Shown here: positions 1-9,615 of the stretch, piece after piece
Layout of the letters: each line of letters starts with the position of its first letter
How positions within the stretch are numbered: the stretch's first letter is position 1
Source of the DNA: Elmis aenea
Lineage: Eukaryota > Arthropoda > Insecta > Coleoptera > Elmidae
Direction: 5' to 3'
NCBI GenBank assembly: GCA_947652605.1
Contig: OX393580.1
Span: 18,248,159-18,312,158, forward strand
DNA length: 64,000 nucleotides
Translations under genes and position numbers: made by a program
Notes under the pieces: generated by a model
What the model was told of the DNA's origin: nothing
The model's database searches: none
Seen by the model: only the letters and a program-made list of their open reading frames with translations

Positions 1-1147
1 TGCGTAATTACACGCGTGAAATGCTAAGTTCACGTCACGATAGAAAATTTATTGCGTGTAGGAATTCTGTTGCACCAGGAACTTGGGATCTCAAATTATG
101 TCGGAATTTTGTTGTTTTTTTTATCATTTTTATTGCTCTTACAAATTCCCTGTTTGAATTTTAAACATGCACAGGCTAGTAGCTCTCAAAATGTATATGC
201 TTAAGAACGTAATTGTTAATTAAAATGTAGATTCTAGAAAATTAAATTTGCTTTTCGCAAAGTGGGTATTACACGTTTACAATGAGTTTTATATACTTAT
301 CAAAAATGCATGAAAGCACAGGCACACACCATAAAATGTTCAAATCAACAGAGAGTTTAGGCGGCAGCTTTTATCCAGTCCATTAAATCAGCAATATCAT
401 AATTTATCGGGACTTGCCGATAAAAGTCAGAATAAAACACGCACGGTGGAAAATGACAGGGTAGTTAGGGCATTTACCCTGTATTTTATGAATTACTGCA
501 CTTCTTTAGTGCAATATTAATTTGAAGCCGGTTTCCATCTACTTGCATGCTTGTAAAAATCGTATGCAGGCACAATATTATTCATTTTTATTAATGGGAA
601 CGCTCAGATATGTCGTAAAGGGAGTAATTTAAAGACGTACGGGTTTGTGTGTGATATATAAAGGTAATTTAAGCTAGAATTAACTTCGTTGTGGTTAATA
701 ATTACACTTCTATATTATTTTGTTGTCCTAATGATGTCTCTTATTCATAATCAGAAGTTATAGGACCAATCGACTACAGTAAAATTATTTACAGATACAT
801 TTTGTTGCTTTTAGGGACTTAATTATTTAAATTGTACAGTAAACAATTTGTTTGCGCGCAATAATCCAGTAAATTTTTAGCTTACAAACAATTTTTCGTA
901 TGTTTTGGCCCGTTTCTGGAATATTTCGATAGGACATGGTATAATAAATGAATCGATTCTCGTAAAACCGTTTTTATGAGGTGTTATCAAAATTGTTTAT
1001 TTATTGAAACTTGAAAGGGTTCCCGCCCATAAAATTTTATTAATACGCGAAAAGGGACATGAGAAAGTTTCAGCAAATGAAAGTTAAACGTATGATGTAC
1101 AACAATTTGATGAATTATTAAGCCAAAAGTGAAACTTCACTTAAAAA
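1..1147. other. AT-rich non-coding stretch
   Basis: I see no gene, terminal inverted repeat or tandem array here. The composition is typical insect intergenic or intronic DNA. Confidence 0.6.
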
Positions 1148-1345
1148 CAGGGACTAAAAACGGAAAAAATTTCGTTCGTTTCTGTTCGGAACGAAAACGA
1201 AATACATTTATATCGTTTTTGTTCTTTTCGTTCCCAACCATAAAATTTCTTTTTCGTTTCCGTGAACCGAAATTTATAACGGTCAACAGCGCTTTCACAG
1301 TTTTTTTTGTCGGCAAAAAATCGAACACTTTGCGTCTCCGCTAAA
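1148..1345. repeat. hAT-terminus-like repeat rich in GAACGAAAACG
   Basis: The block opens with CAGGGACTAAAAACGG and then repeats GAACGAAA / TTTCGTTC words on both strands. The same style of sequence, ending in the complement of GGACTGAAAACGGAAC, lies at 5745-5842. Start words of the form CAGnGACT followed by GAACGAAA-rich subterminal repeats are usual at ends of insect hAT transposons. That family assignment is inference, since no 8-bp target duplication is visible. The open frames on both strands here are by-products of the simple composition and are not taken as genes. Confidence 0.35.
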
Positions 1346-2199
1346 TTATAAACGACGACGATGGGTTTTGATGCTCATGGACAGCATATCGACGGTGGAA
1401 AGCAATTTTGCTGTAAACGCCGAAACTAAAACTTTGCAGGAGAGCCAAAAACAATTTAAGTTTTGGAAAAATAATTCCTGTCCTTTAAATAATGATTTTA
1501 TCTAAAAAAGTTTTAAGGAATGTAGGAGTCAAATAATTAAATGAATTTTATTAACACAATAAAAATCGTCCATAACTATAAATTAATGGCGTTTTGGCGC
1601 TTACAGCAAAACACGCGTTGAAAATGCTGCTCCACTGAAATGTCGTAAACGCCATGTCACAATGTTTGGAATTAAATTAGGGTAGTAATAATGGCCTTCT
1701 AAATGTAGTACAGACAAAAAATGTAAATAAACGTATGTTTGGTGGGTTGTAAATGCAACTACATAAACTTTTATATGTAATTTTTTTTTGTCGTATACAC
1801 AGAAGTGTATGTATGTAATAAGTTGTTTGAAGTATCTACATGAGAAATAAATGATTTACCAATGTTATAATTATAATGCCCACAAAAACCACGTTTGAAT
1901 AAATGATTATAATTGTTAAAGGCATTCAAAGAGCAAAAAGAAACTAATAACAAATAATTATTTTGCAAACTTTAAAGAGTCATAAAAAAAAACAAATAAA
2001 TAAAATACTCTATTAAACAAAAACTAGTATAAATGCATCAGTTGTAACTTCTTTAGGTGGGTAATATAAAACTAATCCATTTTAAAGCATCTATTTGCAA
2101 TCATCTCCTTCTTGCCTTCCTTTTAATAACTATCTTCTTCGTCTATATCGTTTAAACAATCAGGTATTGTTGAGTTGGTTTTTAAATTTATATACTAAC
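1346..2199. other. AT-rich non-coding stretch with a weak inverted repeat
   Basis: A word TTTTGCTGTAAACGCC near 1404-1420 recurs in inverted, slightly altered form near 1592-1612, which may be a MITE relic. Nothing else is recognised. Confidence 0.4.
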
Positions 2200-2880
2200 T
2201 AACGATTCCGGAGCCCCTTCGGGGCTCCTTCACCGCTAGTTTGACAGTGCGTGCGCGCGACGAAGTTTTCATCATGCAAGTACGAACATTTTTGCACGTT
2301 TTAATTAATAACGTTTGCAAGCGATTTTTTTCGAGGTCCTGAGCGTGCACATATTAAAATTCGATCCTTTATACCACCCTTCGAAGAAGTTCGCAATTTT
2401 TAGACGCCCCCGAGTATTTTTCATCGCTCTTTGAAAAAGGCTTTCGACGTTCGTTAGTATGTAGTGCGTGCGCGCGCCTGCGCTTTTTCTCGTTCGTGGT
2501 CTGAATTTAACTCAAAAGTGGGATTGTTTGGTACGTATTTGTCGGGGAGAGCGAGACGATTCCGAATCGGTACGACAAATGTGCGAAAAGGTCGAATCGG
2601 AGAAGGTTCGAGCGCTTAAACGTTACGTCAAATTGTCAAATTGTCAAATTTTGACGAAATTCTCGCTCCAGACGACCCGATTTAAATGTTGCGTGTAAAA
2701 TTTTGGCACGTTTTCCTCAATATCTTTTCCGGACGATTTTTTTGGGAATACTTATATAGCCTATCTTCTTCCCATGGTCCTATAGATTGTCTGTGCCAAA
2801 TTTGGTCAGGATCGGATGAATGGTATAGGAATGCATAAAGGACAAACAAACATACATACATTCATTTTTATATATATAGA
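2200..2880 (+). repeat. RTE/SINE-like retroposon 3' end
   Basis: A GC-richer block begins with a perfect hairpin (GGAGCCCC TTC GGGGCTCC, 2211-2229) and ends with a stretch reading 'CCAAATTTGGTCAGGATCGG', then AAACAAACATACATACATTC and TTTTTATATATATAGAT. Tails of this kind are characteristic of RTE-clade non-LTR retrotransposons and the SINEs that share their 3' ends in insects (family knowledge). There is no RTE coding sequence, so this is either a SINE or a 5'-truncated RTE. The 76-codon open frame inside (2468-2698) has no recognisable domain and is not called as a gene. Confidence 0.5.
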
Positions 2881-3033
2881 TGTGCATCATTCTTTGGTAT
2901 CATATTTTTTCCACAAGATATTTTAGGTCTTTATATTTTGCCTGTGCAATAGGAATTGTTTGATTATACAAATTAAAGTTGGGTTGAGCACCTTCTAAAT
3001 CGTTTATTGTGTAGATAGATGTGACAAACACAA

Positions 3034-3368
3034 TTACTTAACACATACGGTCACGTCAATTGCACGTTGCATACGCAAAGAACCATTATGACGTATAACA
3101 ACCCCAAAACAATATATCTTTAATAATTCGAATTGTATTAACGTTATGTGAATTTGATGTCCTTGTGCAAGTTGTTCAGATGTACTAAGAAGTTCTGGAG
3201 TGATTCTCTGCCGTGTTCCCAAATGACGAAGGTGTCATCTACATATCGAAACCAGTGTTTAGGCTTTAATCTACTGGAGTGTATGGCTTGCTCTTCGAAG
3301 GCTTCCATATACAGGTTGGCGAGTGCTGGTGATAATGGTGATCCCATTGCTGCTCCCGTGGTTTGCTC
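3034..3368 (-). pseudogene. Penelope-like element reverse transcriptase fragment (inverted)
   Basis: The minus strand reads the RT core of a Penelope-like element: the GAAMGSPLSPALANLYME block, then the catalytic YVDDTF box and the downstream HKDIKFT segment. Only this part of the finger/palm region remains. After DIKFT the frame breaks, and the next conserved part (VVIRHNGS) is found in another frame down to 3034. The N-terminus and thumb are missing. RT would copy the element RNA by target-primed reverse transcription. The fragment abuts the endonuclease domain of the same kind of element, which reads on the opposite strand from about 3375. The two halves of one polyprotein are therefore arranged head to head. 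Confidence 0.85.
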
Positions 3369-3827
3369 ATAGATGCCTTCCTCAAACTAAGAAGAACGCC
3401 TGGCTCAGGATTGAATCACCCGGGCATATATAGCATACCCTGCTCCTGTGGAAAAGTGTATATAGGACAGACTGGCAGAAGCATACAAACGCGCCTTAAA
3501 GAACATGAAGGGCAAACAAAAAGAAAACAAATAGAAAAATCGGCCGTAGCAGAACATGCCCAGGACATGGGGCATACCATACTTTTCGACGACACAAAAT
3601 TACTGGCCCGCGCCAACCACTTCTGGCCTAGACTATTTAGGGAATCTATGGAAATTGCCAAGAACCCCAACAACTTTAACAGAGACACAGGCCTGCAACT
3701 ACCAAGCATTTGGAAACCGGTCATCAAGAAATCGCTGAGGCGAAACGAACTCGTCAGGCGGAACACCACGCCTCCACAGCCGGATATATATAAACCCTGC
3801 AACAAACCCACCAATTCAGTCGTTTGA
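3363..3827 (+). pseudogene. Penelope-like element GIY-YIG endonuclease domain
   Basis: The 154-codon frame carries the GIY-YIG endonuclease that sits C-terminal to the RT in Penelope-like elements. The motif GIYSIPCSCGKVYIGQTGR lies at residues about 21-39, followed by the catalytic-type arginine segment TRLKEH. The CSC linker cysteines typical of Penelope elements are present. In an intact element this domain nicks target DNA to prime reverse transcription. The ATG at 3363 is not a natural start, because the domain should be fused behind an RT on the same strand. The real homology starts near 3375, at the junction with the inverted RT fragment. The C-terminal part to the stop at 3825-3827 looks intact and lacks frameshifts. 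Confidence 0.85.
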
Positions 3828-3855
3828 TAAAGACCAACATAGAATGGTCGAAACG
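3824..3855 (+). ncRNA. Degenerate hammerhead-ribozyme-like core in the Penelope 3' region
   Basis: Directly at the endonuclease stop codon the sequence reads TTGATAA, then a 4-bp stem GACC (3832-3835) / GGTC (3846-3849), then GAAAC (3850-3854). This is the order of a hammerhead core: CUGAUGA, stem II, GAAA. Hammerhead motifs are known in Penelope-like elements. Here the first box departs from CUGAUGA at two positions, and I could not place stem III, so activity is unlikely. The call is inference from the spacing and family context. Confidence 0.35.
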
Positions 3856-3940
3856 TCACACAAATCAAGAAGACGCGGTTCCAAACCCGGGAACGAAGAT
3901 TGTAACATGGACGATAGCCGCGAAAGCCTGAAGAATAAAA

Positions 3941-4443
3941 TTGTCTCTTATCGTTAGTGTAGCATTTATTAGCCAGTTACAAATTTTAAAAACAAAACCT
4001 CAAAGTTTGTCAAATAAAATTTATTGTTTGTTATATGTATAAATCTCTCTCTCGTGTTGATCAAAATATTTGAGTGACTTTATTGTAAATTTCAAAAACA
4101 ATGTTTTCTAATGAAAAAAGAAACGACATGCTTTTTTATTACTAGGCTTGTAATAGAAATAGTAGAAATTCAAGTGAAATGTATTTGCAAAGATTTATGG
4201 AAAGGAGGCAACAAAGAAAGAAATTTATTTCGTTATTAGAAACCAATTTAAAAAAATACAGGTCATTTACAAAATCCAAAGGTTTGAAAATTAAATTTAA
4301 GCAAGAAGATGAAGAGAGAGTCCTAGAATACGTAAATTATAAACCAACATCATCTACCCTACCCGGGAGTTGTCCCTTGAATGTGGTGTTAACTGAAAAG
4401 GCCGTAACTGGCTAATAATTGCTACACTAACGATAAGAGACAA
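3941..4443. mobile_element. Inverted-repeat element (about 40-bp TIRs)
   Basis: The left end TTGTCTCTTATCGTTAGTG (from 3941, running to about 3982) recurs inverted at the right end (about 4402-4443) with only a few differences across about 42 bp. The 503-bp unit looks like a non-autonomous DNA transposon or MITE placed just 3' of the Penelope endonuclease. I find no convincing target-site duplication, so the superfamily is unassigned. It contains the small open frame at 4179-4415. Confidence 0.55.
4179..4415 (+). CDS. Small hypothetical ORF inside an inverted-repeat element
   Basis: This is a 78-codon frame, rich in Lys, Arg and Glu in its first 50 residues (helical, basic), with no motif I recognise. 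It lies wholly inside the 3941-4443 inverted-repeat unit and its end runs into the right terminal repeat. It may be a remnant of an element-encoded protein or a chance frame in AT-rich DNA. No function is proposed. Confidence 0.2.
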   Translation: MYLQRFMERRQQRKKFISLLETNLKKYRSFTKSKGLKIKFKQEDEERVLEYVNYKPTSSTLPGSCPLNVVLTEKAVTG

Positions 4444-4559
4444 CTCTTAAATGTCACATCGAAAAAAAAAGAACATCAACACAGGATAACTCCCATCTAT
4501 TAGTAGGCAGTGAACATGTAAAATGATTTTTGCTTATTTAAAGAAAAACTACAAAAGTA

Positions 4560-4974
4560 AAGCATAACAACCCTCATATCATTGAAACGAGAAAAAAATA
4601 ACCTTTTTAATAAGATCATAGCCAACTATGACTTCCATTTAAAAAAATGCAAGTTTGTGCTATAACTCGGAAATCGAGAGTGCTATGAAAATTCCGTTAA
4701 TATATTTAAAATCTACGTAAAAACATCTATAAGAGCCAATTTTTATTTTGGTTCTAACTCATATGGTTACGGAATTATTCAAGTTTGAAAAAATCGACAT
4801 TTTTCAGTTTTTTAAAAATATTTCAAAAAGTTGACGTAGGTCAAATTTGAAAATGGCATCAGATTTCCCTTAAAATTCTGCACAAATTTGCTAATTTAAA
4901 CGTTTCTGTATCTCTAATATTAACGGAGTTACCCATACAACAGGTTAGAAAAATGGGCACCCTGTATATCCAAT
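4560..4974. repeat. Single arm of a TACAGGGTG-type palindromic element
   Basis: The segment ends in GGGCACCCTGTATA (4961-4974), the inverted form of the TATACAGGGTG terminus used by many elements here. It carries the shared internal module CATAGCCAACTATGAC... CCATTTAAAAAAA at 4615-4648, which also occurs at 6827-6860. No matching left arm is present, so this is a truncated copy. The left limit is approximate. Confidence 0.6.
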
Positions 4975-4991
4975 AAAGTGTATATTCTATA

Positions 4992-5487
4992 CAGGGTGTT
5001 TCATAATTGAATACTGATGCTTAGGGGTATTATTCCTTGGATGATTTTTAGAAAAAAAGTTCATATCAATGTAGGTCCGCAACCGCCGTATTTTTGAGAT
5101 ACAGGGTGTTAAAAGTTTACTCGAAAACCGTTCGTCGGACAAAAAAGTCAAGAGGCCATTTTTACTAAGAGATAAAGTAAAATTATAAAAATGACATTTA
5201 TTTTGAAAAAAAAACCAATAATAGGTATATCATTTTTTTCATTAAAAATCTTCAAGGACATGTTAGTACGGACGCCATTGGTAGAAAATGTGTTTTTATG
5301 CCTGGTTAGTACGTACCTACCTACTAAAATTCAAAAAAAAAAATCTAAACCGAAATTTTTTCGACTTTTAACACCCTGTATCTCAAAAATACGGCGGTTG
5401 CGGACCTACATTGATATGAACTTTTTTTCTTAAAATCATTCAAGGAATAATACCCTTAACGATCAGCATTCAATTATGAAGCACCCT
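4992..5487. mobile_element. TACAGGGTG palindromic element (about 0.5 kb)
   Basis: It begins CAGGGTGTTTCATAATTG after TATA, and the right end is the inverse with a 2-base loss (GCACCCTATA). The arms pair over roughly 150 bp, including CTACATTGATATGAACTTTT near 5406-5427 against 5065-5085. A second GATACAGGGTGTTAAAAG word occurs inside both arms. Open frames in it (for example 5191-5433) are by-products of the repeat. It is read as a non-autonomous foldback transposon with TA target preference. Confidence 0.7.
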
Positions 5488-5744
5488 ATATTGATGATCC
5501 AATCAACAAATCAGAACTGGAGAATATCTGTACGGTTGCTTGTGTTACACGAAATTGCAAGTATAAACAATAAAGTTATTAATACATATTATGGATATGG
5601 AGTAAAACTAAGCTCATTTATATCAAGTGAGATTTTTACTGCCTCGTGGGAGTCTTCCCAGCATAGAAGGTAAATTCGTGTTGTGTTTAATAAATAAAAA
5701 TTATATAGTGATAAAACCAGTTGAAACCGGTTTTGGAAAATATT
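5488..5744. other. Non-coding spacer
   Basis: I see nothing recognisable between the palindromic element and the GAACGAAA-rich repeat. Confidence 0.5.
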
Positions 5745-5842
5745 TCGTTTTCGTTCTTGAACGAAAAATAATGATTTCGTTCTTAAAAAAATTTTGGTTA
5801 ATTTCGTTTAACGTTCTCGTTCCGTTTTCAGTCCGTGCTTGA
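5745..5842. repeat. hAT-terminus-like repeat, right-end orientation
   Basis: This is a TTTCGTT / GAACGAAA-rich block ending CGTTCCGTTTTCAGTCC. Reversed, it resembles the start of the 1148-1345 repeat. It may be an isolated end of a hAT element. No partner end or 8-bp duplication is evident. Confidence 0.35.
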
Positions 5843-5849
5843 AAATATC

Positions 5850-5956
5850 GCAAAGATTTTGAACTGCTATAAAAAGTTTTCTACAAGGAATCTTTGTATT
5901 GAATGTTTAACAAATTTAAAGCCAATAACAAAAAAAAAATTAATAGCAAGAGTATA
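5850..5956. repeat. Satellite-like unit flanking a palindromic insertion
   Basis: This segment, ending ...AGCAAGAGTA, resembles the satellite monomer around 43190-43353, which ends ...TTCAAGAGTA immediately before another CAGGGTG terminus. The words AACTGCT-TAAAAAGTTTTCTA recur on the far side of the insertion at 7190-7215. The host sequence of the 5957-7184 element thus seems to be decayed tandem repeat. Confidence 0.4.
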
Positions 5957-7184
5957 CAGGGTGGTCCAAATTCAATGGGATTGCATGGGTATCTCGGTTA
6001 ATAATTAAGATAGAGAAACGGTTAAATTACCAAAAATGTGCAGTTTTTTGAGACAAACTCAGAACCGTTTTCAAAAATATTCTATCATTTCCGGTTTTCG
6101 AGTTATCGAATAAAAAGTGTTTTTTTTGTCATATTAATAATGTGTCATATCTCCGTTATTGTTGTAAATATCGAAAATATTTATTAAGATTATTTTTAGA
6201 TATTTATATGTTTAAAATGACTATACCAAAAAAAAAAAATTTTACGCTCGCTGTTAAAAAGTTATGAAACAAAATTACCTTTTTTTAAATGGAAGCGATA
6301 GTTGGCTATGACATATTTAAATTCCTTATTTTTTTATTATTCCAAATATTTAAGGGTCGATGTATTTAATTTTAATAATACGCAAGTTATGAAGGTTTTT
6401 TAGGTTTTTTTTCTAAGAAAATCATAGTAGGCTATGAAAACAAAAACCAAACAAGGTGTAAAACCTTACAAAACTCATGTGGTACAAGTTACCAAGGTTT
6501 TTTAATTTGTTGTGGATATAAACATTGTAAATATTTGAAAATAAGAAAACAACGATATAGTCGGTATCAGCAGTAAGGTAGGATATTGTTGTTTATCTTA
6601 TGTTCAAAAAATTTCGTATTTATCTCAATAACAAATTAAAAAACCTTGGTAACTTGTACCACATGAGTTTTATAAGGTTTTACACCTTGTTTATTTTTTG
6701 TTTTCACAGCCTACTATGATTTTCTTTAAAAAAAAAAACTAAAAAACCTTTATAACTTGCGTATTGTTGAAAATAAATACATCAACCCTTATATATTTGA
6801 AATGAGAAAAAAATGAGGAATTTAAATAGGTCATAGCCAACTATCGTTTCCATTTAAAAAAAGGTAAGTTTGTGTCATAACTTTTTAACGGCGAGTGTAA
6901 ATATTTTTTTTTTAAGCATAATCAAATTAAACATAAAAATATCCAAAAATAATCTTAATAAATATTTTTGATATTTAAAACAATAACGGAGATATGACAC
7001 ATTATTAATATGACAAAAAAACACTTTTTATTCGATAACTCGAAAACCGGAAATGATAGAATATTTTTGAAAACGGTTCTGAGTTTGTCTCAAAAAACTG
7101 CACATTTTTGGTAATTTAACCGTTTCTCTATCTTAAATATTAACCGAGATACCCATGCAATCCCATCGAATTTGGACCACCCTG
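5957..7184. mobile_element. TACAGGGTG palindromic element (1.2 kb near-complete hairpin)
   Basis: The ends are CAGGGTGGTCCAAATTC and its inverse, each bordered by TA (5955-5956, 7185-7186). The two arms of nearly 600 bp match almost throughout and leave only a short loop near 6540-6620. Both arms contain the CATAGCCAACTA module (about 6305 inverted, 6827-6860) and a second CATAGTAGGCTATG-type word. No coding sequence is present. It is a non-autonomous foldback element, probably a Tc1/mariner-type passenger (inference from the TA target). Confidence 0.8.
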
Positions 7185-7186
7185 TA

Positions 7187-7965
7187 CAGGTTAAACTGCT
7201 GTAAAAAGTTTTCTATAATGTATTTAAACAAACTAAAGGTATTTATATTTTCGCCAGCATTCTATTTGTAGCGAGTAGTAGTCGTATTATGAATTAAAAT
7301 AAGCTAGTGTAAAAAATCTGCATATCTGAGGATGCGTAAGAATTTTTTTCGTCCACATTTTTTTTTCCAAGGCAAGCTACTGCATCGTCAAATATTGATC
7401 ACAACGGCGCGCTCAAGTCGAACACCCCAGCAGAACCGACGTTTTAAACGGATACGGCTCGATTACAAATATACAACGGCATTTTCCAATCGCGTTCATA
7501 CATTTTGAACAGATATCTAAATACACCACACAGAACTCCTGCCGAAAAAACCCTTTCGTATGATTTAATTGCGGATTTATGGAAACGGTCGCACAATAAC
7601 AGGAAGCAGTCAGATGGGCGAGTCGTAATAGATTATGTAAAAGTTTTTAATTTCTTTGTAGCGACGTCGGGGGATGTCTTGATTTATTTATTGTTGTCAA
7701 ACTAACGTAAAAAATTAGTGTTTGTGTGTGTTGTTTGAGATCCAGTCGCGATTAAGGGCTTTGATACTTTTGAAAGTTTTACTACAAGATGCCAGCTGAA
7801 TGATAGCGTAGGCTGGGACTATAGTCCCTAAACAAGTCTAAAGTTTTCATGGAAATAAGCTATTTAATGCGGTATTTTTCATTTTTTGTTTTGCTAGTTA
7901 ATAGCGAAACGAAATCGTAAGAAATTGTTTGGGCGCGTTGCAGTGTCGCCATTTGGGTGGGAGTG
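7187..7965. other. Non-coding stretch with an unrecognised short ORF
   Basis: The first 70 bp continue the satellite-like sequence seen at 5850-5956. A 66-codon frame at 7505-7705 has no motif I know. Nothing else is recognised. Confidence 0.4.
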
Positions 7966-8508
7966 ATTATTTTGTTGTTATATTTGTTGTTAGTTACGAT
8001 AAAAAAAACTTTGTAGAAAAACAGAAAGAGAATATTACAATATTAAACATTTTGGTCCTTCGAGCCGGATTTTATTTTACATTTGGTTAAAAATATGGAA
8101 ACAATTGGCATTGGTTGACAATTTGTATGGGATAATTGTTGTATCTCATGGTTTTGGATCATTTTGTTACTATATTTGTTATTAGTTTCGATAAAAAAAC
8201 TTTGTAGAAAAACAGAAAGATAATATTACAATATTAAACATTTTTGTCCTTCGAGTCGGATTTTATTTTACATTTCGTTAAAAATATGGAAACAATTTGC
8301 ATTGGTTGACAATTTGTATTGGATAATTGTCGTATCTCATGGTTTTGGATCATTTTGCAAATATATTCACAATTTGCATTGGTTGACAATTTGTATTGGA
8401 TAATTGTCGCATCTCATGGTTTTGGATCATTTTGTTACTATATTTGTTGTTAGTTACGATAAAAAAAACTTTGTAGAAAAACAGAAAGAGAATATTACAA
8501 TATTAAAC
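7966..8508. repeat. Tandem repeat, about 195-bp unit, nearly three copies
   Basis: The unit contains TTTGTAGAAAAACAGAAAGA, GTCCTTCGAGYCGGATTTT, ACAATTTGCATTGGTTGAC and CTCATGGTTTTGGATCATT. The first unit starts near 7966, the second near 8160, and a shortened third copy (missing the CCTTCGAG part) ends at 8508. The copies are only a few percent apart, so the duplication is fairly recent. The CCTTCGAGCCGGA word recalls untranslated leader sequence of some BEL/Pao retrotransposons. That is a weak recollection only. Confidence 0.65.
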
Positions 8509-8931
8509 AAGTTGATTTAAAAATTCGCTTATCTTATAATCTAATGAGCTACTTTACACGGGTTATAATGCCCTTCTTCCTTTTAGAATTCACTAACACC
8601 ACTAACTACCTATTCAAATATTATTCTTTTATACTTCTTTGTAGCAATTTATAAAAATTATAATTTCTTAATTAAAGCCCGCTTCGAAGTCAATTTTAAA
8701 GGCAGTTTCCGCTCGTCGAAAATCTCCGACAGATTCATTTGCGAAAGTTTGTTTTAAATACCTATTAGCAAAATAAATTTCCCGGTTTGAATGCAACCTT
8801 TCAGTTACTTTTAACTTTGCCTCGGGCGAGATCTGTCGACACTGATGACTCGGGACCCAAGTTCAAAGTCTAATTTTAAAATTATTCCTTGAGAAACGAG
8901 CTAAAAATCATTGTCGTTTTGATGTAACAAT
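8509..8931. other. Non-coding stretch
   Basis: No gene or repeat end is recognised. Confidence 0.5.
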
Positions 8932-9199
8932 GGGCGCGTTCAGATAACCACAGCGCTGGAGTTGCTGAGCATCAAAATTTCTGAACCGACCCGCTTGGTA
9001 ATCGCTGAGTTACAGCAAATGTTACGTGCTGCTCGTTTGACCCATCAGCCATCAGAAATTATTTTCGCTGTGTTGTGTTGTGTTGTGTGTAAATATTAGA
9101 ATCAGCGGGGTCGGTTCAGGAAATTTGGGCGCTGGTAGTCAACTACACTAATCACATTTTACGCTGTAACTTTTTCGCTGTGGTTATCTGAACGCGCCC
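8932..9199. mobile_element. PIF/Harbinger-like MITE (268 bp)
   Basis: The termini GGGCGCGTTCAGATAACC... and the exact inverse end at 9199. Each side carries a 3-bp AAT (8929-8931 and 9200-9202), the duplication length of the PIF/Harbinger superfamily, and GGG-rich ends fit that group. The middle has a short TGTGT microsatellite near 9070. There is no coding capacity. Boundaries are firm. The superfamily is inferred from the end sequence and duplication length. Confidence 0.7.
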
Positions 9200-9308
9200 A
9201 ATGTTGAAAGTTTTTATGCCATTTAGTGAAGCCAATCGACTTAATTGCCAAAGGATGATCAGTTACAGAGTAAATAAATAATTTCCTGTAAAGAAATTGA
9301 ATTGAAAA

Positions 9309-9611
9309 TTTCCTTCACCTGTCAAATATGCGTTTTCAACTAAAAACTACCAATAGAAGAATTCACATTCCCATGTCAGATGTTGATCCTCCTGTCAAAT
9401 TTGCGTTTTCAACCAATAACAACCTCAGATTTCCTAGAAACGACCAATAAACATAATCATACACTGATAATATCCCTTTCGCAATTAACAGATTTTCATG
9501 CGTTTATTGGTCATTTTTAAGAAACCTGAGTTTGTGATTGGTCGAAAATATAAATTTTGAGAGGGAATGAAATATTTTGGTCTTGATAATTTTTGACGAA
9601 TTTCGGCGACT
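9309..9611. repeat. Dispersed 0.6-kb repeat, left half (split by piggyBac-like insertion)
   Basis: This segment matches 50931-51285 in order: CTGTCAAAT, CAGATGTTGATCCTCCTGT, AAACGACCAATAAACATAAT, and TTTTGACGAATTTCGGCGAC. It contains its own inverted repeat (CCAATAAC...GAAACGACCAATAAAC against GTTTATTGGTC...GATTGGTC), so the parent is MITE-like. Its right half resumes at 11012 after the piggyBac-like element. Confidence 0.75.
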
Positions 9612-9615
9612 TTAA

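Noticed and set aside
3416..3868. 150-codon minus-strand frame
   Set aside because: It is antisense to the Penelope endonuclease, whose GIY-YIG motif on the plus strand is clear.
7966..8508. CRISPR-like array
   Set aside because: The units are long tandem copies without unique spacers, in a eukaryotic context.
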